Of a DNA stretch of 64,000 bases, positions 21,886-34,000 are shown piece by piece. Every line of letters starts with the position of its first letter. The stretch's first letter is position 1. Where the stretch lies: the NCBI RefSeq assembly GCF_016801865.2, contig NC_068938.1, positions 108,551,176 through 108,615,175 on the forward strand, given 5' to 3'. The translations under genes were made by a program, and so were the position numbers. The stretch is from Culex pipiens pallens (lineage: Eukaryota > Arthropoda > Insecta > Diptera > Culicidae). The notes under the pieces were generated by a model, which searched no databases, had not been told where the DNA came from, and saw only the letters and a program-made list of their open reading frames with translations.

Positions 21886-23744
21886 TTGTTGCCTTCCTCA
21901 CTTTTTACCAACATTTGGTGATATCAAAGAGTGATATGATGGGTTTGGATATAAATTCTATCAATCTTCTATATATATACAAAATTTCGACGGTTTTGTT
22001 CGAACGCGAATCAATTCAACACGGAACGTCCGATCGTGTTGATCTTTGTTGCGTTGGGTTCGTATGGTAAGTTCGTGAGTCCAAGGAAGGTTCTTACGCC
22101 AAAAAGTTACAAACTTGGCCACTCTGGAACCGATTCCGGGAAATTTGCAGATTGTATGGGAAAGGTTAAAATCAAGTTTTGATCACAGGAGGCTGAAGAA
22201 GCAAAAAAGTCAAAAACGTCAAAACACGAAAAAAGGCAGAACGAAGTTTGTCAGGCAAGGCTTGTTTCTCAATAAGGAAATACACAAATGTCACTTAAGT
22301 GGTCATAACTTGAGACTGAGTTGTCAGATCTTCAATATTTTGGACTCATTGGAAAGTTCTTTTGATGACCTATCCAACGATGGGTTGGATAATGGATCCG
22401 GACATAGTTTACATACATTTAAGTGAGATCAGGCATTAAAAAAGTACATAAATATCACTTAAGTGCTCATAACTTGAGACAGGGTTGCCAGATCTTCAAT
22501 GTATTGGACTCATTGGAAAGGTCTTTTGTTGACCTATCCGACGATGGGTTGGATGATGGATCCGGACATTGTTTACATACATTTAAGTGAGATCTGGCTT
22601 CAAAAAAGTACATAAATATCACTTAAGTGCTCATAACTTGAGACAGGGTTGCCAGATCTTCAATGTATTGGACTCATTGGAAAGGTCTTTTGTTGACCTA
22701 TCCAACGATGGGTTGGATGATGGATCCGGACATAGTTTACATACATTTAAGTGAGATCAGGCATTAAAAAAGTACATAAATATCACTTAAGTGGTCATAA
22801 CTTGAGACAGGGTTGTCAGATCTTCAATGTTTTGGACTCATTGGAAAGGTCTTTTGATTACCTATCCAACGATGGGTTGAATGATAGATCCGGACATAGT
22901 TTACATACACTTAAGTGAGATCCGGCTTCAAAAAAGTAAATAAATATCACTTAAGTGCTCATAACTCGAGACAGGGTTGCCAGATCTTCAATGTTTTGGA
23001 CTCATTGGAAAGGTCTTTTGATTACCTATCCAACGATGGGTTGAATGATAGATCCGGACATAGTTTACATACACTTAAGTGAGATCCGGCTTCAAAAAAG
23101 TAAATAAATATCACTTAAGTGCTCATAACTCGAGACAGGGTTGCCAGATCTTCAATGTTTTGGACTCATTGGAAAGGTCTTTTGATAACCTATCCAACGA
23201 TGGGTTGAATGATGGATCCGGACAAAGTTTACATACATTTAAGTGAGATCCGGCATCAAAAATGTACATAAATATCACTTAAGTGGTCATAACTTGAGAC
23301 AGGGTTGCCAGAACTTCAATGTTTTGGACTCGTTGGAAAGGTCTTTTGATAACCTATCCAACGATGGGTCGGGTGATGGGTCTGGACATTGTTCACATGC
23401 ATTTATGTGAGATCCGATTCGCAACTCTGACACTTTTTTATACGTAACTTTTGAACTACTTATCGGATCTTCAAACAATTCAATAGTGCAGTATGAGGCA
23501 CCAAACCGGATCGAATGCAACTTATTTGACTCAAATCGGATCAGCCAGTGCCGAGAAAACTTGGCAAGAATTTTTAGCACCAAAGGGAATACGCACACAC
23601 ATACACACACACACACACAGACATTTGTTCAGTTTTCGATTCTGAGTCGATAGGTATACATTAATATAGGTCTACGAGCTGTTTTTCAAAAGTTCATTTT
23701 TCGAGCAGGATTATAGCCTTACCTCAGTGAGGAAGGCAAAACAA
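21886..23744. mobile_element. 1.86-kb repeat element with CCTTCCTCAC termini
   Basis: The left end TTGTTGCCTTCCTCACT and the right end, read inverted, TTGTTTTGCCTTCCTCACT form imperfect terminal inverted repeats. Its left 400 bp or so has a diverged second copy at about 42700-43420. The right half is the tandem array described separately, followed by a (CA)n run near 23590. There is no transposase frame and no clear target duplication. Confidence 0.55.
22285..23425. repeat. 164-bp tandem array, seven copies
   Basis: Equivalent points (TCATAACTTGAGAC or close) fall at about 22302, 22466, 22630, 22794, 22958, 23122 and 23286, giving an exact 164-bp period. Each unit contains TCACTTAAGTG, CATTGGAAAGGTCTTTTG, TATCCAACGATGGGTTG and GATCCGGACAT. 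Units differ by a few per cent. Neighbouring fifth and sixth units are the most alike, pointing to local duplication. Confidence 0.95.
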
Positions 23745-25402
23745 GTCCAACAAGTATAGTCAACTGTTAAAGAAATTTCGCATCGTTCAAATTCAGTTTT
23801 TAAAAATGAAATTCGATTCATTTTATAGTTCAACGCAGTGTACACTACTCAGACTTGGTCTGAAAATGAATGAATGAACGAGTTGACATTCATAAATAAG
23901 CGCATTTCAAACGCGATTGAAGCGTACTAGACGACATCAGGCGAAAGGAACTTTTGCGAATAATATTTAGAAGATGAAAAAAAAAACAATCATGACTGAA
24001 TCAAAGTGTGACTGGCTGATGCTGCTGCGCCCGTTGTGACCCGCAAGCAATGTTGTTGCGGTGGATTCCTGCGGCTAGATGACCATCACCAGTAGTATAT
24101 CTACTACTGCCAGATTTGGATTCCGTTCACTGAGCACACCGCAGCAGTCGGTAGCCGGGCTTATCTTCGTTTCGCTCTCGGCAGAGTGTTAATTAAGATT
24201 TACACTGTACTCTACACTATGGTCATCAGGTCTCGGGGCTGTCAACGGAGCAAATCCTTGTTTTTATATGACGGAATTATCTCGAAACGCTTAGACTTGA
24301 TGGCGTGGAGTGTCGGCGCGCGGATGTCACGTCGGGGGTCGACTTTGCGAAAAAATAAAACTGTTTAACACTAATCTGGTGAACTGTTTTAGATGCAAGC
24401 CAAGAACGGACGTGACGTTTTTTGGGACGGGTTGAAGGTTCGGAAGAGCGTAATGATTTTTACACCTTGGAAGTATACAATTTGCTGTCGTCATACACAT
24501 TAGATTTTTGTATGAGCAATTAAAAATTATTGCTAGTTGCTGACTTTTCGACTAGAACTGCTCAGAAGCTCAAGGCAAAATTCTAGCAAATTCCGTAACT
24601 AACGATCAATCGGAAAACAACTTGGTGCAAATTTAGATTTTTAAACAGTTTTTCTTTAAATTCAATCCATCTGATTCTTTGCAACAAAAAATTGACTAAA
24701 ACAAATAGATCCACAATGGACCACCCACCAACATCAAACGCCTAGCGTCGTGGTCACAATCGAATCAATCTTTTTCGTTCATATTTCGCACACCAAGCAA
24801 AACAAAAACAAACACCTGAATTCAAAGTCAACATGAGGTCAGGTCAGTTCAAAGGTTCGCATGCACCACCAGATCACCAACTCTGATCATCCAACTACAT
24901 AACATCACCCCCGAAACTGGTTCCATTCGTGAGCAAGAAGTGTGTGGTTTCAGAAGCTGCTGTTGCCAAAAAGAACTCCTCAAACATTTGCGATAGGCCA
25001 TCGTTTTTTTTGGCTCTGGTAAATAAATTTGTTTTGCAAACACACACACCATCAGATCGGGCGAGATCTCTGTGCTTGAGAGATGTTGTTGTTCAAAGTA
25101 TATCACGGTGAGATCGGCTCAAGTCACGACGCACTCTCGAACATTGAATGACAACGATCTGGGTAAAAGGATGAGTAATGATTTTGGTTGAAGTGTGGCC
25201 CTGGGATCTGGGAGAACAATTCAGAGTTGCTCCATATTTTGGTGAATGGCGATTTTTTATCTTCAACTCCATGATTGGTAAAGAATAGGGCAGTGGTTCT
25301 TTAAATGGTTTCAACGGGCATTTTTTTATTGCCAAGAATTTCTAAAGGTGAAAAAACTTTTTTCTGTACTTTTTTATTTGACTGATACATTACATAAATA
25401 TT
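23745..25402. other. Intron stretch without recognised gene
   Basis: About 23990-24330 is somewhat richer in GC. Short frames elsewhere are unremarkable. No repeat ends or coding signal were identified. Confidence 0.3.
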
Positions 25403-26869
25403 GAGCAATTCCAGCCCAAAACAGGACTTTTCTAGGCTCTTTTTTCTCGACCCTCTCCGATTCCAATGAAACTTTGTAGACATGTAATCCTACGCTTATG
25501 TAAGCAATTTTTGTGTATATGGAGTCAGTTTCACTCGATAATGGCATTTGAGAAGGACGTAAGTGTTTTAAATATTTTTGTATTTCGTATTTTACGAGGT
25601 TTTTCGATTTTTAAGTTTAAAAGACAAATTTGAAGGTGAGCAAACCTCTTTTTACACAGAATATTTTTTTTACTACACTAGTTCAGTGGGTGGTACACCC
25701 AAAGTTAAAGAACGAGGGGATAGTCCTCACGAAAAGAAACGTGAGGAAAGTGCTATTTTGCGAGAGTATAGTCCTCTCGCGTGTTCATTCGTTCATTGGA
25801 ACAGTTCATCCTATTGAGTGGCTTATATGGACAAATGACCGCCACTTAATCACCGAATCGTGGTGGCCCATACGGCAAAGGCACGGTTCAATATGCCGAA
25901 GGTCTTGGGTTCGAGTCTCGGTACCGGTACTTTTTTTGATGGATGAACTTTTTTGAAGATGAACCCATGAGTAAAGTACTCTCGGTAATTTTGGGATTTA
26001 TCCTCTCAGTCCGCACACAGTATCATTTTACTACCGAATCGTGCTCTTTATCCTCTCGTATGCCGATGCCCAGTTCTGGGTGTAGTAACCTGGATAGTAA
26101 ATTAGCTTAAATCATTAAAAAACGAGTTATTTTGAAAAGTGGTCAAAGACAATCTAATGGGAAATTGGACGAGCTTTTCGGTAAAAATATATACGAGACT
26201 GAAAAGCCTGTCATATAAAAATTGTCAAAAACCATCAAAAAACAATTTTATCAACACTTTTATTTTTAAAACCGCTGTAATTTCACAAGAATTGAACTTA
26301 GGACAGTGCTCAATGTGGAGACTTTTATGTAAAATTATCTACAGAATCGTTTCCCGTATTCCTTTTTTGAAAATTTTGAGGTTTAGAGCACTTTAAAAAA
26401 ACAGGTACAGTTAATGATTTTTGTGTTTTTTTTTTAAGGTGAGTTGCTCCATCCTGCATTTTTCTTGAGTCTTTTTGTAACATCTTAGGCTATTTTCACA
26501 AAAAGTGGAACAAAGATAAATCGTGGGCTCACCTTGACTTTTAAACTTAAAAATCGAAAAATCTCATAAAAGTGGCGTGTTTTTTCTTTCAGCGTATTTT
26601 TTTGAAATGCCCCTTCAAATTTTCTAGAAGTTTGTCTTTGACCACTTTTTGATACGATGCAACGGCTTTGAGATAAAGCAATATTTAAAATACGAATCAC
26701 AAAAATATTGAAAACACTTACGCCTTCTCAAATGTCATTATCGAGTGAAACTGGCTCCATATACACACAAATTGCTTACATAAACGTGGGATTACATGTC
26801 TACAAAATTTCATTGAAATCGGAGAGGGTCCGGTACAACCGATCACCTATATTTGACATGGAATTGCTC
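25403..26869. mobile_element. 1.47-kb fold-back element with long arms
   Basis: The ends GAGCAATTCCA and TGGAATTGCTC are inverted. From there the arms pair over more than 200 bp with gaps. For example, GACCCTCTCCGATT, GACATGTAATCC, CTCGATAATG and GATTTTTAAGTTTAAAAG at left have complements in reverse order at right. A tRNA-like SINE head (25851-25931) is nested inside. No target duplication was settled. Confidence 0.65.
25851..25931 (+). mobile_element. tRNA-derived SINE head
   Basis: TGGTGGCCCATACGG (A-box-like) is followed by GGGTTCGAGTCTC (B box) and a T7 run at 25931-25937. The spacing suits a tRNA. The following 150 bases or so could be the SINE body. It is different in sequence from the heads at 14186 and 21192, so it is probably another family. 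Confidence 0.55.
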
Positions 26870-27180
26870 TATTGAGAAAAATGTGTACCCTGGATGAAAT
26901 GATCATTATGATGTCTTTAGCAAAAATGTAGGTTATGATGAGAACATTTGAGAAGAGAAAGTTATCCTTTTAATAAAAACTAGTTTTTTTTTGTTACAAA
27001 TAGTGAAATACCCAAAAACAGTTTCATTATTTTGGATAATTTTGAGGAATTCAAAAAAGTTACTTTTGAGTAAAGCAAAAGAATAAGCATTTTTCACGGA
27101 CTTACAGTTAAAAAAAAAAGAAAATTTTCACAAAAAAATTGCAAAACAAAATCATTCAAAAAACATTTGCTATTGAAATA

Positions 27181-27520
27181 GTAGTTTATGCAGTCGTACA
27201 TTTATTTAACGAGGCTTACCGATTTCTTGAACGATGAAACGGCCTACCAAAAGTATAAGATTCGAAAATGAATACTGAAATGGGTGCTGAAAAGCAATAC
27301 TTTTCAAAATGCTATTGATTTGAACGGTTAATTGATAACGCATAAGGAAATTTGGCTTAAAATTCCGTTCCAAAGGTGTTTTTTCGAAATTGCAAATAAT
27401 GTGCAGCTCGTGGCAAAACTTGATTTTTTCAGCACTCGTCGTATTTATCCAACTTGGTAAACCTCGTTGGATGAATGCACGAAAAAAAATCTTATTTATG
27501 CAACTTTTTTCATAAACTAC
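27181..27520. repeat. Inverted-repeat element, about 340 bp
   Basis: The ends GTAGTTTATG and CATAAACTAC are exact complements. Inner segments AACGAGGCTTACC and GGTAAACCTCGTT also pair. A diverged relative of its right part (TTTTTTCAGTACTCGTCG) appears near 39680. No target duplication was recognised. Confidence 0.5.
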
Positions 27521-27767
27521 GATTATTCAGGTCAAGGGTGCCAGATGCACAGATTTTTCTGCGCCAGGCATTTTTTGAAGTGCACAGACTTTTAAAAATC
27601 TTCATTCATAAAAATATCAACCGAAACTTATTTCGTTAGTCTTCAAATGCTTGAAAACGCAATTTGTGATGGATTTCTATAACTGTAAATTGATTTATTT
27701 TAATTTTCAACAAACGCACAGACATACAAAGACTTTTTTACAGACATTAAAAAAAACATATGGCATC

Positions 27768-28181
27768 CAGTGATGTCAACCATCGCGGCTCTCATTTTTG
27801 GTTCGCGGCACATTTTTCGTTTGTGGTGCTTTTCAGTTACGGAATTCGACAAAATGGTGTTCGAAGCATTTGTAGAACTCATCAACAGCAACATTTCTTC
27901 AGAACATTGTATAGCTGTAAAATTCATACGCAAAAAGTTACAAGAAGATTTCAGACCTCAGGACCAATGGTTCGCGATGCTTTTGTTTGCCTAACGCATT
28001 TTTGGTTGTAACTTTTTTTGTATTCATCAAAAATTAACACTATGTTCAGCAAAGTTGTACGATTTGTTGTGTTCTACAAGTCCTTCATACACAACTTTGT
28101 CAAATTCCGTAACTGAAAAGCACTATAAACAAAAAATGTGCCGCGAACCAAAAATGAGCGTCGCGATGGTTGACATCACTG
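27768..28181. mobile_element. 414-bp hAT-type MITE with 8-bp duplication
   Basis: It starts CAGTGATGTCAACCATCGCG, and the inverted right end gives the same sequence. Arms pair for about 100 bp with few mismatches. The 8-bp duplication ATGGCATC lies exactly at 27760-27767 and 28182-28189. CAG...CTG ends plus an 8-bp duplication identify the hAT superfamily. There is no transposase. Confidence 0.9.
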
Positions 28182-28189
28182 ATGGCATC

Positions 28190-29218
28190 CCAAAAAATAA
28201 AAAAAATTGATAAAATATGTATTGAATCCAGGCCAATTTCCAGCCGGCCTCTATTTTTCAACGCAGGATAGCTCGACAACTGATGGTTGGATTTTCAATA
28301 ATTTAAACATAATTCTTTGTGAAATTTTCTAATCTTACTTATAAACATATTTTCAAACAATCTAAATTAAGCAACGAAAGGTTTAAATCTCAAATGTAGG
28401 GCATGCTTTTGCATTTTAAAACCCAAGTTTGGAGGCAATTTCACCAAGATTTGAAATCGGAAGCATCAAATAAAAATTAATGTAAATTTTCCGAGCTACT
28501 TAAAATGTCTCTCAGTTATTTTACTCAGACCTACGAGGACACTTTAAAAAAGAGGTACTGGAAAATTGCTATGTTGAAGAAACTATGTAGATTTACACCC
28601 AAATGTAACACGTGAAAATTAAAAAAAAAATAGAAACCACTGGACCAGCTTGTTACAATACCTCCCAGCTAATACCAATTTATGAATACACTCTACTATC
28701 TGCTTGACATATCTGAACCAAATCTATACACGATCGTACAAAGATTCTTTCTCACATTCATTCGGGGGGCGACGACAAGGGTGCGAAGAGAGCAACAAAA
28801 AAAAAAATCTCCATCACCATGTTATACTAAATTGAAAATGATTTATTTTCACGCTTTTGCGGGGTCCACAACGGGGTGGTTTTTGGTCGGGATGAATGAA
28901 ACGCTTTTCGAATGAATGGACGGAGGCAAAGTGGGTCGTCGTCGTCGGGCAGGGCAGGGCGGTTTCGCCGCGGCACTTTGAGAACAAATAATCATAAAGC
29001 GGTGCACGCGTGTTGAAGAGGGCAAAACAGCAAATATAAAAATTAAGTTATCGAGCTATAAAAATCTGCACTACTGGTTTGAAGTTCTGACTTGCGCACT
29101 CCTCTCAACGTAACCAGTACAGTTCAGTTCAGTTGAACTGACTGAGTTGTAGTCAATGACTGAACGGAACGAACGCATTAATCGGCTTGTAAAAGCGCAC
29201 TTTGAATCGATTCACCAA
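28190..29218. other. Intron stretch left of the LTR element
   Basis: AT-rich sequence with a GC-richer patch around 28920-29010 and a short palindrome CAGTTCAGTTGAACTGACTG near 29125. No gene recognised. Confidence 0.3.
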
Positions 29219-29222
29219 ACAG

Positions 29223-29585
29223 TGTTGTGCATCTAAATTGCACAACTATACCTTTTCGGGTATATTCCTTAGCGTAGCTGCAATCAATGATTGCACAAAG
29301 CACGCGTTGCAGCTGTCGCTAAGGGAATGACAATAAATTAAGTCTCGATCTCGAAATCTTCACGCATTGATGCGTGGGCCAACCAAAATAGATGACCCAT
29401 ATTCATAGACAACGATGCGTGGATAATACAAGAAGGGACGTAGGTTTGCGCAGGTTAGTTTGGAGACTGGTTAGAGATAGTTTGAGAATAAAGGGGCTGC
29501 GCGTGATGCACAGTCAGTCTGTTCTGGGAAACCAGCAAGAGTAGATCATTTAATATCACATCCTGGGTAGTCTCGAGATATAACA
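29223..29585 (+). repeat. 5' LTR
   Basis: 363 bp with TG...CA ends. Three hairpin-forming segments lie within it: GTTGTGCA...TGCACAAC at the very start, CCTTAGCG-TAGCTGCAA...TTGCAGCTGTCGCTAAGG (about 29267-29324), and CACGCATTGATGCGTG. AATAAA occurs in GAGAATAAAGG, and TCAGTCT, an insect initiator-like motif, follows in CACAGTCAGTCTG. Confidence 0.95.
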
Positions 29586-29586
29586 C

Positions 29587-29595
29587 TGGTGTCGG
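29587..29595 (+). promoter_or_regulatory. Primer-binding-site candidate
   Basis: TGGTGTCGG begins two bases after the 5' LTR and would pair with a tRNA whose 3' end reads CCGACACCA. I cannot say which host tRNA this is. Leu-type ends are similar. Confidence 0.55.
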
Positions 29596-29738
29596 AAAAA
29601 AATGTGAAAGTAGTGAAAACAAAACGCAGTGTATTAAAGATGCCGACCTCGCGATGACAATGGACACGAATGGTGAGTAGAAAATAAATAATCATAAGAA
29701 AACAAAAATTATACATTTTCAGCAATAATTTTAAAAAG

Positions 29739-31073
29739 ATGGAAAATTGGTTCAAATTAGAACACATCGAACTGTTTGACGGTTCGGTGCAAAAATTAAA
29801 ACCGTTTATTGAAATGGTAGATCTATTCCACAAAATTACTAAAACGGAAGCCACAAATGAGAAACAATTCCTTACAGTGATTAAACACTGTAAGCTCTCT
29901 GAAAAAATTCAATCAGAAATAAAGAACCATTTTTTCCAAACTTGGAATGATCTCAAACTATTTTTACAGGAGAGATACAAACCAAGCTTGAAACAAATGC
30001 TTGAGCTGCTCGACTCTGTTAATTCAATATCAGTCAGGCAAAATGAAACGCTTTCTGAATTTATTTTCAGATTAGACCAAAAACTAATAAAAATTAAGCA
30101 AAATTGTGGCCATGAGTATGAGTTATTTTACGACCATGCTATGGACAAATCCGTATGGAAAGTAAAAGATTTGCTGTCCACAAATGCGATTTTGATTTTA
30201 GGTTCGGCTTCTACTTTAGAAGAAGTTGAAATTATATTGAAAAAGTTTAATCTCCACAATTTAAAAATGTTTGGAAAAATTCAACCAATTATGTATAGAG
30301 CCCAAAACGAATGGGTGAATAAACAAAACATCTTTCACAATTGGTATCAAAAAAGTCAAGATCTCAGAAAAAACAACCCTAGTTACAAGGGCAAATATTA
30401 CAATCGGTTTTCTACTGGAAAAAGATCAAATTTTTATGGTTATAAAAGTTATAAGTGGAATAATAACAACCATTATAATGAAAACAGTATATACAAACTA
30501 ATCGAAAAAACTGAAACATATAAGAATGATTTAGAAAAAAGCAAATACAATAATTACTATATACAAACACGTGAAAAACGACAAGCGACACAACAAAAAG
30601 AATGTAATGACATAAAAGAGGAGTCAAAAATTATTACGAACAACAAAATGCTATCAAATGAAGCTCAACATAAAATAAGTACAACAAAAAAAGGAAACAA
30701 TGAAACATCTAACAATTTTAAATTAAAAGAATTCCAAACTCATGAAAGTCAAGATGGCATATCGGAAAATATTATAAATGATAAATCGTATAAAAATGTT
30801 ACTGAAAACAAAGAAAACATTAAAAGTTTTGAAATTAGAACGCACCAAATTCTAAACGAAAATCAAAATAAAAACAAATCCAATAAAAATGATTGTAATA
30901 GAAAAAATAATCTTGAAAATTATGACGGAAAAAATGAAGTTCAAGGGAAATCAAAAAATTTCATAGAAACTGAAAAATATAAGAATAAACTGAATTACGT
31001 TCAAAACAATGATAAATACTTGTATAAACAATATGTTGACTTTATTGAAAATTTAGAAAACATGTATCGTTAA
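29739..31073 (+). CDS. Gag-like protein of LTR element
   Basis: An open frame of 444 codons starting at ATG, just after ...TTTAAAAAG. The first third resembles the retrotransposon Gag (capsid) family: WNDLKLFLQERYKP (residues 69-82), then ETLSEFIFRL (103-112), which is the conserved W-x-L...RY-P and E-F-xx-R pattern. The remaining 250 residues are low in complexity and rich in Asn, Lys, Tyr, Gln and Glu. No CCHC zinc knuckle is present, so RNA binding would have to rely on the basic tail (for example YKGKYYNRF and TGKRSNFYGYKSYKW, about 215-245). It stops at TAA, followed by a run of ten A's that could be a slippery tract, but no pol frame follows. The role would be to assemble the particle that packages the element RNA. 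Codon use is strongly A/T-biased, like the rest of the element. Confidence 0.85.
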   Translation: MENWFKLEHIELFDGSVQKLKPFIEMVDLFHKITKTEATNEKQFLTVIKHCKLSEKIQSEIKNHFFQTWNDLKLFLQERYKPSLKQMLELLDSVNSISVRQNETLSEFIFRLDQKLIKIKQNCGHEYELFYDHAMDKSVWKVKDLLSTNAILILGSASTLEEVEIILKKFNLHNLKMFGKIQPIMYRAQNEWVNKQNIFHNWYQKSQDLRKNNPSYKGKYYNRFSTGKRSNFYGYKSYKWNNNNHYNENSIYKLIEKTETYKNDLEKSKYNNYYIQTREKRQATQQKECNDIKEESKIITNNKMLSNEAQHKISTTKKGNNETSNNFKLKEFQTHESQDGISENIINDKSYKNVTENKENIKSFEIRTHQILNENQNKNKSNKNDCNRKNNLENYDGKNEVQGKSKNFIETEKYKNKLNYVQNNDKYLYKQYVDFIENLENMYR

Positions 31074-34000
31074 AAAAAAAAATTCAACAACTACATTCAT
31101 AACACAGTACATCTTAACTATACATTGTGTTTATATCTGGCCAATATAAACATTTAATGATGAAGATCTACTATGTATTGATCGTAAGAACATAATACTT
31201 GAAATTACATTTACTTTTCTTGGAAGTAAATCTGATTCAAAATTATGTCCAGTGAAATGATTAAATTGATCTTTAAAATGGAAATTTAAACTAGTATAAA
31301 AATACAATTTTTGAATAATAATAGAACTCTATTATTATTTTCCAATTCTATTTTTTCTCCTACAGATTAGGTATTGAGTAATTTCGTGTGATGAACATGT
31401 CAATCGAATGTTTAAGATATCAGAAGCCTTGTTTAATGCTAAAACAAATATATTTCGACAAAACAAAATGATAAAAGAAAGTTTATTTCAGTTATTTAAC
31501 AAATATGTTTTTTTTTATATAATTAAAATAAGTAAGCAGAAGAAAATAATACTATTGCCATCGAATTCAATTAAAAATAAAATATAATCAAATTATGTTA
31601 ATTTTTCGAAATTTAAAAATAAATGGAATAAAATCCGTAATTCATGTAAACATAAATTTATTGTTAAAAAAGATAATACAAAAAAGTGAGTCAACAAAAC
31701 CTTAAAAACCATTTTATCAATATTAGATTAGATAATAATTTAATATTAATAACAACAATAGAAATAACTAAAAAAAAATTAAAAATTAAAGTCCAGTAAT
31801 TTCATTTGCATGACATTTAAAATATTTTAAATAATTTTCTATAATTATAAACCAACAACATTTCCGTGCCCTAATATGACGTATAAAAAAACAAAAAGGG
31901 TAAAAATAAGAAACAGTTCAATAAAATTTATCATAAGAATAAAAAAAAAAAACTCTTAAAAATAATGATAAAATAAGATAAGAAACATAGAAAAAATAGA
32001 TTAAAATAAATTCAAGCATTATTCAGTAAAGCTCTTCTTACACAGTCTTAAATTTATAATTCAAATATTATAAAAATATACATTTGATAAAAGTATTGAT
32101 AAACAAAACAAATAAAAATTTCAAATATAACCAAAATTTATTTAAAATTTATTTAAATTTTATTAATTATTTAAATATTATAGTCAGTCATTTGTAAGCA
32201 TAAAATTTAAAAATCTAAACATATTGTTTAAACTTCGAAAATGCATCGAAATAATAACCATTAAAATAAAAAAAATAAATGAACAAATCAAATCTACACT
32301 TTAAAAATATTTTTTTTAACCCTTATAAAAACATAAAAACTTGTTAACATTAAAAAAAAAATTGTTTGATTCCAATGAGAGTAAATAATCTTACAAATAA
32401 AAACACATTTTTTAATGTAATCAAAGCTATATAAGAGATTCGAACGTAAAACTACATATTTAAATAATAATAATTCACATCTCATATAAGAGAATAAAAC
32501 ATAACATGATAAAATTTGATCACAAACTTTAAATTATAACATAAACATGCAAATAAATAAGAACATAAAATTATTAGCACTAATAATAGTTAATAAATAT
32601 TTTAATACACGCAATAAAATGATTTGTTCGATCAGCCTGTACGTGGTTTGATTCAGCTTTTTTTTTTGTAGAAGAGAGTCAATAAAGAATTGCCATGAAA
32701 CAAACCTTGATTTTCTCAATTCCACAAAACTCTCTTGTAGTTTTGAGAAAGTTGCTTTGACGTTCAGCGTTGATTCAACAAGAATCTTGTTGTTCAAAAT
32801 AACAAAACATTTTGTTGATTCAATGACTTATTTTTTTATTTGCGTGTAATAAAGTGGTAAGATCAATTAATAGAAGAACCAATCGTATTATTATGGTAGA
32901 AGCAATAATGAACAAATTTATACATTGATATGAAAAAAAAACAACAGTTGAGTTATAAATATTTGGTCTGATAAGATATATTTTCTATGCTGCATTATGG
33001 TATAAAATTGAGTTATGTTAAGGTAAGCAATATATTTTGTTTAACAAATCGCTTTATTAAACTTCCAGACGATGATCAAATCATTCAAATTAATCCATTT
33101 AATACATTTTAGATGAGGCAAATTCAGATACATAGATTTTTAGTACCTGGTAATTTATCCCAATTTTGTTTTCCTTCTTCAACTTGGTAAGTAACTTAGT
33201 AACTTGATTTTAGTTCTCATATACACAAATCTTGACTTTTGTCATTAATTCAATATCATATGATTTTTCTTTTCTCTTTGATTATCCATCCAGATTTTCT
33301 TTTTTCTATACATTCATTCAGTTAAAATATTATTGAACATTCAATCAAAATCGATTATTTACGTGTTCAAAACTTAATTTTCATTTCATAAATCGATAAA
33401 TGAAATTAACTATAAAAAAATAAAGTTCGTAAAATTAAAAAGCAATCTAATAATTTAGTTTCTTTAGAAATTTGTAATATGGATTTGTATCATGGAAATA
33501 ATTAAAAAATCATTAAAAAGTTTACTCTTATTTGTTACAAACAATGAAAAAATATATATGTATTATTTATTGCCAACGATGTTTCAAAATTGAAAACCGA
33601 ACTAAACATATTAAAAAAATCTTTTATTAAGAAAAATAATATGAAAATTCATAGGTTCAAAATTCAGCAATTCAATATACAACATCATGCAAAACATTAA
33701 GTTAAATCGAATAGAAATTGTAAATATAGACTAACTCATTTGATTTAATTTAGATGTTTCAAGCAGTAAAGTAAAAGCATCACAATTTAAAAAAATGCTT
33801 CATTAAACTAATGTAATCACTAGTGTTAGAGACTTTTCACGATTTCGCGGACAGCATGAAATTCACGAAATTCCACATTTTCCGCGAAATCCCGCTTAAT
33901 TAAGCATTTTTTTAACGCTCCGTGAAATTTTGTGTTTTTGAATAGTGGTTCCCGCGAAAATTGCATTTTTTTTAACGTGAAAGATTACTAAGCATAGTAA

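Noticed and set aside
22285..23425. CRISPR-like array
   Set aside because: The units are contiguous 164-bp repeats without unique spacers, in a eukaryotic intron.
29642..29760. Mini-intron (GTGAGT ... TTTTCAG) that would extend gag to an upstream ATG
   Set aside because: Joining the two sides puts the upstream ATG out of frame with gag and runs into a stop, so the ATG at 29739 is the better start.
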